This document shows, piece after piece, positions 51,992 to 61,186 of a stretch of 64,000 bases of DNA (positions are counted from its first letter, which is position 1; every line of letters begins with the position of its first letter). Location of the stretch: assembly GCA_964017235.1 (NCBI GenBank), contig OZ024930.1, forward strand, positions 24,680,614 to 24,744,613, given 5' to 3'. The position numbers were made by a program, and so were the translations under genes. The notes under the pieces were generated by a model. It did no database searches. It was not told where the DNA came from and was given only the letters and a program-made list of their open reading frames with translations. The DNA comes from Sabellastarte sp. h YS-2021. Lineage: Eukaryota; Annelida; Polychaeta; Sabellida; Sabellidae.

Positions 51992-54180
51992 CATGTCCAG
52001 AGTTTTTAAAGGAAAAAGTGTGCATTTTGACGGATTTTCAACCTTATTTGCAAATAATTTAGAGTAGAAGGGTTATCTATATCTCAAGCACGGATATACA
52101 TTAAGAAATCTGCTGGAAACGCTCCCTAGCTGACTCAATTTAGTGTTGATGATAGGGCAGTAAACAATGAGAAATATTTTGCTAGTTTCCTCCCATTCAA
52201 CAATTGTGTTGTTAGGGGCAGATCGACATGAAGGAAAATACTGGATATTCTACTTACAAGGTATTGTTATCCGTGTCTTTGTTGTGATTGTAGCTTCTGT
52301 AACCCTCCAGCAACAAATCATGAAGGAAACGTCAGTACTTTCTAGTATTTGCAACCAGCAATCACGAAAACTTAAGAACAGAAGAGGTGCATTCTTCAGA
52401 TTTCTTTAGAGCGCACTGGTACCGACTTCTCTGCTGTATAGCATCAGTCACACCAGCCTAGCCCGAGTATTAGTGTGTTTTTTTTCATCAGAAGCAAGAG
52501 ATGCCCTCTTCAGATTTCTTCAGAGCGCACTGGTCCAGACATCTTTGCTGTAAAGCATTAGTCGACCAGTAAGCTCCAGTTTAGCCGACCTTACAATAGA
52601 AGTGATATCAGTCCCTCCCATGCAGACCCGGCTTTGTTGTCGGTAGTGGGGGTTGTGGATGGCCAGTTCACTGGTTTTATCACGAAAGGAAGAAAGAACT
52701 TCATCGACACATCTACAGAGCGCACTGGTCCAGGCTTCTCTGCTTTTAAAGTATCAGCTGACCGGCCAGCTCAAAAGAACACGACCTCTGACGTCATCTC
52801 CACAAAGCTGGGCACGTGGTTCACCGACCAAGTCACGAAGCTGATCACGTGATTCACCGACCAGGAAGGTCGGAAGTGCATTCTTCAGAGCTCACGTCTA
52901 CTGTGATTCCAGTCCCTCCCTTGCACACCCGGCCTTGTTGTCGGTAGTGGGGTTTTTGTGGACAGTCAGAATACTGTTAGTGGCCAGTTAAGTGTCACAC
53001 AAAGAACGCGACCACTGATGTCATCTCCAATCAGCCAATCGCGTGTCTTTCTGACCAGCAAACTGGTCACGTGACAAGCCGAACAAAAATTGCTTCTAAA
53101 AATAGCTCAAGGGCTTTCCCAGCAACTGTCAAATCTACAAATAAGACGTGCGTTTCTAAAAGATATACTTTCATCAATGAAGGAATCTTACAGTAAGCTG
53201 GATTCAACACAAAAATAGTTGTTAAATTGTTTCAACAACTGGTTACAGAGCATACCGACCGGCTACACAGCCTTGTACCGACCGGCTGCCGGCTTCACAG
53301 CCCTTAATGTACTGTGCTTCAATCAACCGGTTACAGAGTCTCCCTACCTAGTTATATTCAGCCTGCAGTAAGCCGAGTTTTCAACACAAGATAGTTGTTA
53401 AATTGCTTCAGCAACTGGTTACAGAGTGTACCGACTGGATACCGGCTACACAGCCTTGTACAGCTTACCCGACCCAACCGGTTACAGAGCCCTCTGACCT
53501 AGTCTATCCAACTATGTGTTGCTTCTGGGCAGCAAGCATTTACAATATATGACTTCAACCGACCGGTTACAGAGTCTACCGACCGGCCACACAGCCTGCA
53601 TTGAATAGTTTGCTTCACATTAGCCAGTCACAGAGCCTTCCTGCCTTTTACCAACCAGCACCATGAATCAACCAACCCACAGGGTTTTCTACCAACTGGC
53701 CACTCTTCATCAGCAGCCTATTCACTGGCCTATGACTGATGACAGGCCTAATAATGTGTAGTCCCTGACAGGAAGTTTTTCCTACACAGAAACTGTTTCA
53801 ACCGGTTACAGAGTTCACCAACCGGTTACTGGCTATACAGTTTTCACTGAGCAGTTTTGCTTCACACCAGCTGGTTACAGAGACTACCGACCTATCGGGT
53901 GCAATTACTGTCTTGCCCCTTTTCAATACTGGTTACAGAGGACCGGAATCGACCAGCAGTCCCTCCTGGGGATCACCTAGTTAGTAGACCAGTAACTAAA
54001 TTCAATGGTCAGCCTAACCTACCAGTTTTTTTTTTTTTTTTTTTTTTTTTACTGGTTACAGAGTATCACAGGCTACAGAGATTTACTGTGGCCAAAAATT
54101 GCTGGTTACAGAGAAAACAAATGGGTCTTTTGTACAGCAAGAGAAAAGGTGGTACACACTCAAACAAACCTTCATCGTGT
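51992..54180 (+). repeat. Unique region of DIRS A2 in place of gag, with repeated motifs
   Basis: No gag homology is visible in any frame. 52400-52990 has three copies of AGAGCGCACTGGTCC and two copies of a segment with CCAGTCCCTCCC and GGCTTTGTTGTCGGTAGTGG (52608 and 52908). 53230-54120 has about a dozen copies of GGTTACAGAG, often as ACCGGTTACAGAG followed by CTACCGACCGG, at irregular spacing of 20-170 bp. A T run lies at 54028-54049. Open frames at 52634 and 53857 look like by-products. The region could be an unrelated insertion, a captured sequence or a different 5' leader. Confidence 0.55.
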
Positions 54181-54189
54181 CCATTCAGG

Positions 54190-56770
54190 GGTCAGCCATC
54201 ATACAAATGACAATGTGTACATGCCCCACCTTCAAGGCGGCTGGCCCGGGGCCAAGAGTCTGTAAAATGTGAAGAGTGTTAGCTGTTTTCCTTGTCACCA
54301 GGCCGGACCAGTGTCCGGAGGGACAGAAAATGTTTGTCAGACTACCAAATGTCCCAGATGTGGCACACAGTCTGCCTGTAGGGTCCAGACTAAATCCTTT
54401 TTGGGAACTTAGGAAGACTTGGGGGCTGGACCCTAGGTAGTACAATGTTGAAGGAGGGCTACACTCTCCCTTCTAGTCAAGCCCAAGCTTGACAAGGTCA
54501 CCAATTCTCACAGGAACCTATATTGGTTTAGAGGCATTACATCAGCTTATGTGGGTGTTCCACCACACGGCTAAGGCTCCGATTAAGGGTTTTTGAGGGT
54601 CGGTTTGAAAAATTTGCTTAGTCCCAGGCGTCCTGTAAGGGCCGGTTTTGGTCGGTTGGGGCCGTGTGAAAAATCAAACATGTTTGATATTTCTCCCGAC
54701 CCAAACCGATTATTTTTCCCACCATAAACAAAATGTCCAGTCCCAGGCCTCCTCAGACCACATTTACACAGTCCTATGTTGTCCCAGGCCGCCTGCGACC
54801 CTTAGTCCCAGACCCTTAGTGCCTTAGTCCCAGGCCTCCAGACCCTAGTCCCATTGCAAAACAAGAATTGGCCACATTCGTCTGGGGAAGACTGGGGGCG
54901 CCTGAGGAGGCCGGGACTTAACTGTGGGTTAGTCGGGGCTTAGTCCCAGGAGGCCTGAGGCGTCCTGGTACCCAGTCGGTATGTCTACGACCAGATCTTG
55001 GATCAAACCGACCAGAAAAATGGCTTAGTGGGTCCTTAGTCCCAGACCAGTCGGGGACTCTGTAGGGCGGCCTGGGGCCTCCTCAGGCCCCCTGGGGTCG
55101 ATCTGACCTTAATCCCAGACTTTTACACCGATCCAGTATTCCCGCCCATTTTACCTTTTTTTTCACCGACTGTCCACGATTAAGGGTCGGGGACAGGATC
55201 GGGGCTTAGTCCTTTGGTGGAACAGGGGCATTATGGACAAAGATGCAGTCGAGCCAGTTCAAATCTCTGGGCTTCTTCAACCGACCTTTTTGGTTCCCAA
55301 ACCAAACAGCCGTTGGAGACCTATTCTAGATCTGAGCAAACCAAATCTTTCGGAGACCATCAGGACTTCCCTCCAACAAGCGGAGTGGGTTACCTCAATA
55401 GATTTCAAGGACACCTACTTTTATATACCTATACAAGAACAATCCAGGAAATGCCTGAGATTTCACATCCAAGGTCGGGCATACCAGTTCAAGGCCCTGC
55501 CATTCGGTTTGTCCACAGCACCCTTGGAGTTCACCGTGATCCCAAAGGAGGTGAAACTGATGGCCATACACAAGGATTTAAGAATCCACCAGTGCTTAGA
55601 CAGCTGGTTGGTGAGATCCAGATCCCACCAGGCTTGTCTCCAACATACACAGGAACTAGTAAATAATGTGTCAGCAACTGGGTTGGCTGGTGAACTTAGA
55701 GAAATCAGAGCTGGAGCCCAAACAAGACTTCGATTTTGTAGACTACCAGTTCGACCTCAGGTCTGATTGGGTCTAACTGACTCCGGACCAGTGGCAGAAC
55801 CTTAAAGAGTAAATGCTGAAACTGCTATCCCTACCGGCCTGCCCAGTCCGGGAATTCATGTCCTTGATAGGTTTACTAACAGCTACAGAACAGCAAATTC
55901 ATCTAGGCCGACTTCATATGAGACTCATTCAGTGGCATCACAAACACAACTGGAGGGTACCAGAATCACTTGCACCCCCATTTACAAGGATGGCTGAAGG
56001 AAGACAATGTACTTACAGGCCAACCATTACACCCAATAAAACATGCTCTGCAAATATTTACAGACGCATCAATAGAAGGGTGGGGCGCTCACTTAGACGA
56101 GCACACTGCAAGAGGAACCTGGTCCCTTCCGGGAAGCAAGCTGCATATAAACTATCTATAACTTAAAGCAGTGTTTCTGGCTTTAAAAGAGTTCCAAGAC
56201 CTTTGCTCAAACAAGATAGTACTTGTAGCAACCGACAACACCACAGTAGTGTCATACACAAACAAGGAAGGAGACATGAGGTCGGGCCCACTTTGTGCCC
56301 TACTATGGAGAATCTTGACCTGGTGTACCAGGAAACAAGTGACTCTAAAGCCCGACACATTCCAGGCCGGCAGAACGTGGTAGCAGACAACCTATCCAGG
56401 CTAGGCCAGACCATCTAAACACAGTGGTTTCTCCTTCCAGAGGTCTTCAACTCGATATGCAGCAGAAATAGACTTATTTGCCACGAGGTTCAACAACAAT
56501 AAACGAGGTTCTGCCATGGTAGGATCTGGAAGCATACACCTTCCCACCATCAGCCATATTGGACAAAGTGGTGGAGAAGTTGCAAGACTCCCCATGCAAG
56601 AGAATCATCCTGATTGCTCTGGGGTGGCCCAACATGCCTTGGTTTTGGGATCTAGTGGCCATGTCCAGCCAAATCCCACTGAGCCTGCCCAATCTGACCA
56701 ACCTGTTGACGGCCATTCAATCAGATCCCTCGCAGAAATCTGACAAATCTGAATCTCCATGCATGGCTCC
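54190..56770 (+). pseudogene. DIRS A2 Cys-rich/RT-RNase H-methyltransferase gene, decayed
   Basis: 54190-54420 still shows Cys-rich codons like those of A1 at 2180-2385. The RT N-terminal part (about 54430-54548) is split by the miniature element at 54552-55230. From 55234 on, RT reads FLVPKPNSRWRPILDLSKPN, then a deletion of about 45 bp before ETIRTSL, SIDFKDTYFYIPI, LPFGLSTAP, and the catalytic box as HQCLDSWL instead of YLDD (about 55590). RNase H has FTDASIEGWGAHL and ATDNTTVVSYTN. The methyltransferase-like part has lost the DPxAW core by a deletion near 56495. Frameshifts lie near 55690 and 55960, with stops at 55765 and 56159. Confidence 0.8.
54552..55230 (-). mobile_element. PIF/Harbinger miniature element, deletion derivative of the 6649-19138 family
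   Basis: Target duplication TTA flanks it (54549-54551 and 55231-55233). The left 300 bp match the right end of the large Harbinger element (18840-19138, inverted) and the right 390 bp match its left end (6649-7025, inverted), so all internal genes were lost. The ends are TGTGGGTGTTCCACC and TGCCCCTGTTCCACC. It can be cut only by a transposase supplied in trans. It inserted after DIRS A2. Confidence 0.88.
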
Positions 56771-57775
56771 TAGAGCCTCATCAATCGAGGAGCAGGGCTT
56801 GTCTGAGGCAGTGGCAGCAAGAATTGAGGCTCCTCAAAGGGGATCAATCTGATCAGTCTATGAGGCAAGTGGGCCATTTTTACAAAGTGATGTATCATTC
56901 TTCAGGTGGACTTTGGGGCACTCCCTGTAAAGTCAGTTGCTGACTTCCTTATGTACCTGTTTCAGGACAGGAAGTTGCAGCCCAGCACCATTGATGGTTA
57001 CAGGTCAGCCATTGCTGATAGACTGGGAAATTCGCCCATCAATATCAGTAAGGATGAAATCTCACTCATCTCCTGGATAGTTTCCACTGAGACAGACCCC
57101 AAAGCCGGAGGGGAATCCCCTCCTGGAACCTCTCCCTGGTTTTTGCACCAGCTGACAAGGTTCATTTTGAACTAATTAAAGAGGCCTCCTTGAAGCATTT
57201 GACCTTCAAGACAGTTTTCCTGTTGCTCCTGGGGTCGGGCAAGCGTAGAAGGGAGATACATGCTTGGCAAAACAGAAATATTAGACACCAATCCGACTGG
57301 GCAAGGTGTCCCTGTACCTGTCACCCAGCTTTCTCTCCAAGAATCAGCTAGCCAAAGAGGGTCCAGACAGTGTGGCCCCAGGGGTTATAACAGCCCTGGC
57401 CCCAATTCTGGATAGATCCCTCAAGTCTGAGAGGTCCCTCTGTCCGGTCAGAGCATTGCGCTACTATTTGGACAGGACCTCAGGCAGAATAAGGAGGTGG
57501 TTTTTGTCTCCTTTAAGAAAGGTTTCGACAAAGACATCTCACCTACCACGATCTCCTCTTGGATCAAGCAGACTGTGATCCTATGTTATGAGCTCCCTGA
57601 CCAGGAGGCCCACACTTTACATCAGGTTTAAGGTTAAAACCCATGATGTCAGGGCCTTTGCTGCTTCTAAGGTCTTCCAGTCGGGAGTCTCCTTAGATCC
57701 AATCTTGTCAGCCTGTCACTGAAGTCACATAATACCTTCACACAGTTCTTTCCCCTACCTCAGAGCAGGTCTGCA
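56771..57775 (+). pseudogene. DIRS A2 tyrosine recombinase, decayed
   Basis: Begins with LSEAVAARIEAPQRGSI, a stop at 56850 (TGA in place of a sense codon), then VKSVADFLMYLFQDRKLQPS and TIDGYRSAIADRLG. The catalytic part has GKRRREIHAW (first Arg, about 57240), FVSFKKGFDK, and HDVRAFAASKVF. Then ACH is followed directly by TGA, because one base is lost where A1 has CHWKSHN, and the end reads FTQFFP, so the nucleophile Tyr is also gone. Several frameshifts (near 57060, 57290, 57470 and 57630) separate these blocks. Confidence 0.75.
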
Positions 57776-57984
57776 AAAAAAAGGGGGGGGGCGACGTCAG
57801 TATAGCCCCGGGTAACCGGCTGCTGGCAACCGACCATGGCCTTACAGGGTTTCCTGTCCTTAAGGTCAACCCAGGCCTGGGCCTATAGGTCTCCTGACGA
57901 AGTCAACCAAGACCATAGGCTAAAATTTGCTATTACTTGTGAGTTCACATAAGACCCTAGTAACTTACCCGCCGACCAAGCAGT
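57776..57984 (+). other. DIRS A2 3' non-coding region
   Basis: G-rich start (GGGGGGGGCGACG at 57784-57796), then sequence matching A1 at 5520-5700 (GGTAACCGGC, GTTATGAGTTCACATAAG-like, CCCGCC-ACCAAGC). Confidence 0.6.
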
Positions 57985-58085
57985 AGTTATTCAGCAATTG
58001 TCCATTGGATAGGAAGTATTAACACAATAAAATTGCAAATTTAATAAGTAAATTAAATTTTTATAAGTTAATACCCTATCCAATT
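57985..58085 (+). repeat. Internal complementary region of DIRS A2
   Basis: GCAATTGTCCATTGGATAGG, then AAGTATTAACACAATAAAAT complements the left end at 51771-51810. The AT-rich remainder ending ACCCTATCCAA complements the expected right end, which is itself absent in this copy. Confidence 0.85.
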
Positions 58086-58661
58086 TACCCCCGGATCCTC
58101 CCTTATGGGTCAAACTGGGGTTATAAAATAGCCGATTATGTGTTTTTGCCTTGTATCTCCTTTATTCTTGCTTTTAGAGCTTTAGAATGTATTAAAAGGT
58201 ATTGGGAAACCATATGTGAAGAGTCTAGATAGCTGGTCAGATTTACCTCCGGACTCCCCCTTATGGATCAAACTGGGGTCCTAAAATAGCCGATTTTGTG
58301 TTTTTGCCTCTTATCTCCTTTATTCTTGCTTTTAGAGTTTTAGAATATATTAAGAGGTATTGGGAAACCTTATGTGAAGAGTCTAGATAGCTGATCAGAT
58401 TTACCCCCGGATCCCCCCTTATGGATTAAACTGGGGTCATAAAATAGCCGATTTTGTGTTTTTGCCTTATATCTATTTTATTCTTGCTTTTAGAGATTTA
58501 CAATGTATTCAGAGGTATTGGGAAACCTTATGTGAAGAGTCTAGATAGCTGGTCAGATTTACCAGATAGATGTGTTCAAAGCATTGTGTCATAAACTTCT
58601 TGCCTTTCTAAAGGCTCACATTTTAATATGCCTTTTTCTAAAATGTAAATAGATATATGGC
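58086..58661 (+). mobile_element. Helitron-like element with 158-bp array, right part
   Basis: Units resume: TTTACCCCCGGATCC, GGTCAAACTGGGG, AATAGCCGATT, TTTTTGCCTTGTATCTCCTT, TTATTCTTGCTTTTAGAG, AAACCATATGTGAAGAGTCT. AAAATAGCC recurs at 58124, 58284 and 58443 (about 160 bp apart). The array fades near 58560. A 3' hairpin/CTRR end was not identified before DIRS B2 starts at 58662. Confidence 0.6.
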
Positions 58662-58900
58662 TTTTATTACGCTACAATAGCTTACCATGTGGGACTTAAT
58701 GCTGTTCTCGGGTTGCCACACCCGGGGCCAACGTCTTAGAAAAAAGATCGTTCTTGTTAGCCACCGGATATACTGGTAGTTGTCGTCACGTGATAACTTC
58801 TGACCAATCGCCCTACTTTCTCGTTGGCCACGATTGACTGGTAGCAGTTTGTATACATGACATTTTCATTTATTTCTCAGTCTTTACGTATTGTTGGAGG
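58662..58900 (+). repeat. Left inverted terminal repeat of DIRS B2
   Basis: Shares with 22324-22540 the blocks CGCTACAATAGCTTACCATG, TGTGGGACT, CTGTTCTCGG, GGCCAACGTCTTAG and CCTACTTTCTCGTTGGCC. The middle, with TCGTCACGTGATAACTTC, differs from B1, so the terminal repeats of the subfamily have diverged or been exchanged there. The right boundary is approximate because the matching right repeat is outside the window. Confidence 0.75.
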
Positions 58901-59048
58901 CTAATATTTGAATATTTCATTTCATATATTTCATAGATTGTTCTGTAAAATTATTGATTTCACAACTTAAGTATTTTCCTTACAATCCGCGTGTTTTGAG
59001 TTTTCTCGGTTCAGGCAATTTTAATTGTACGTCTTTTTATTGGTTAAA

Positions 59049-61186
59049 ATGTCTCTCCATCAAGCAAACAAAGACAAACCGAGAGCTCAGAAATGCCGCC
59101 ATTTTTGCTTCAGTTTTGATAATCATAATTACTGCCCTACCTGTAGGGAGGCTGGCAAGGGAGATGACCCCTGTGTCACCTTTGAAGCACCCTGCCATAT
59201 TTGCACGTCTCTCACTGATGAACAATTGCAAAAAATTCAAAACAGGAAGCAGTACTTAAAGAAGCATAAAGCGGAAACTAGTTCTAAAGATGAACTAGAT
59301 CTTTTGGGTGAAGGCGATGGGGACTCTTTTACTGGTTCCAATGCAGACTTAGAGAGTGCTGCCGATAACCTCTTTACCTCACCCCCCCGTCCTCAACCAC
59401 TCGCCTTCAGTTCTTTATCATTAAAGACCCCAGCTAAAGCTGTCCCACCCACCCCAGATACTGTTTTGCAAAACAAAATTCAAAGAAATTTAGAGAAATC
59501 CCTGGGTGATTCCTTAAATATACATATACAGCAGCAAATGGGTTCCTTCCAGGCATCCATGTTAGAAGCATTTCAATCACTCCGAGAGGAGTTATCAATT
59601 AAAAAGCCATCCGAGGTTGAACCCTCGTCTCATGCTTCAAAAGCTGGTCCATCCAGCAACATTGCTGCTCATCTGGACCTACCCCCTCCGAAGTCAAGTA
59701 CTAATGCTCAGTCCGAGGCAATGGATGTGGACGTTGGTCCAGCACTCCCTCCTCGACTAGTACTTAACCAAACTACCTCGGATCAGTACGTTGCCCCTTC
59801 TGAGGCTATACTGAAAGATTCCTCGTACTCACACAAAAAACAAAGCCACAGACAAACAGTAGCACCGAGCTCTGCCTCGGATCAACTGGATGAGGATTCC
59901 GATGAACCTCGGATCCATCCAACTAGACCTAAGAAACACTGACAAGAGCAAGCATAAATCTAGGTCCAGATATGTGTCATCCCCTGTTGCCAGACACAGG
60001 TCTTCTAAGCCCGCTAGGGCTCAGCCCTCAGGCGCAGCTTCTGATCAAGACCTCCCACAACATGATCCAGACCCCCCTTATTATAGGGAAGTAGCACTGT
60101 CTGACATTCCCTCCCAATACTCTGAAGAAGTAGACACCTTCAGGCGCATTCTTTCTCTCCCTGACCCCAGGGACTCTATGCCTAGGTCTTCAACTTCAGT
60201 GTTGGGTCTGGATGACGAAAAAGGCCGTCAAGAGCTCAGACCTAGAGGTCCTTCCTCTATTCTACCACTCAGTTATCAAGGACGCCTTTGATAAATTCCA
60301 ACATGATTTCAAAGCTGCCAATTTAGCTGAGGGCAAATATGTCAAGCCTCCTCCAGCCACTTCTAAGTGGTATAAGGTTGGACAGCCCACTTTTCAAGAC
60401 AAAATTCAAGAGTTCAATACGGACTTTGCTAAGATCTGTATTACTCCTAGACCTCCTGGGGCACCAGTAGCCAAAGTCCCTCTGCCAGTTCTTAAGGAGC
60501 TGGAACATCAGGCTAGACAAAATATTTCAACCCTCAATTTCACCGCTGCCTTTGCCAAAACCTCTTCTTCTTGTAATGCTTCCTTGGAAAAATGCCAACA
60601 TAGCATTAAGTCAACTGTCAAGAAGATAAAATCTCAGATCCAGAAAGGTGCCAATCCTGAGAAAGCGGCAAAGCGCGGATATGAGGAAGTTGCTGAGTAC
60701 TTGGATTTTTGGAACAAGATGGTTCTTGTCCAACATAGAGCTCTTACTTGTCTCAGCAAATCTCTAGCCCATATTCTCCAGAGGGAATTATATTCCATGG
60801 CTAATACCGGCTTGCTCAGGCGCGAAACCGAAATGACTCTATTACATCCCCAGCTAGGGGAAACGAGACGCCAAGAACTTAGGAACTCGTCCTTCTGGGA
60901 CTCCTCCTTGTTCGAGTCTCAACTCGTTAAGGAAGGTGAGGACTTCCTTCTCAAAAAAGGCACCTCAAAAGATTCTCAGGCTTTCGCACCCTACCAGAAT
61001 AAGCCCTTTCGTGGCCCCCACAAGAAAAGAGGCTCCTACAGGAAACGCCCCTATGGGGGCAATACCTCTCAAAGCAGTAACCAATCCTTTCCCTCGGGAA
61101 GAGGAAAATCCAACTTCAGAGGCTCCAGGGGTCGTTTTCGACCCCACAATAGGGGAAGGGGGCGTGGAAACCCCCCTTCTCAATGA
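59049..61186 (+). pseudogene. DIRS B2 gag-like gene with two frameshifts
   Basis: The start at 59049 (MSLHQANKDKPRAQKC) places the Cys/His motif CRHFCFSFDNHNYCPTC, GDDPC, CHIC within the first 55 residues, as in B1. An acidic stretch, a short helix (FQASMLEAFQSLREEL) and a Ser/Pro/Lys linker follow. Frame changes occur near 59930 (RPKKH then TGA; the next frame continues SKHKSRSRYVSS) and near 60265 (before VIKDAFDKFQHDF). The last part (60270-61186) is conserved, with LEHQARQNISTLNFTAAFAK and AHILQRELYSMANTGLLRRE. It ends in a Gly/Arg/Ser-rich nucleic-acid-binding tail with RGRGRGN. Total length is about 710 codons if joined. The tail overlaps the RT ORF in another frame. Confidence 0.82.

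Larger units (their letters stand above)
51771..58085 (+). mobile_element. DIRS-type retrotransposon copy A2, gag-less and decayed
   Basis: It inserted into a 158-bp tandem array whose units flank it on both sides (AATAGCCGATTT at 51759-51771; TTTACCCCCGGATCC from 58085). The left terminal block TTAATACTTCCTATCCAATG and the TGACGTCATAGCATC repeat identify subfamily A. It keeps the Cys-rich segment, RT-RNase H-methyltransferase and tyrosine recombinase in decayed form, and the internal complementary region at 57985-58085. The right inverted repeat is missing: the complementary region joins the array directly. The place of gag is taken by 2.2 kb of unrelated sequence. A Harbinger miniature element sits in the RT. 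Confidence 0.85.

Noticed and set aside
53857-54210. 117-codon frame with a long Phe run
   Set aside because: It reads through a poly-T tract and the GGTTACAGAG motif field.
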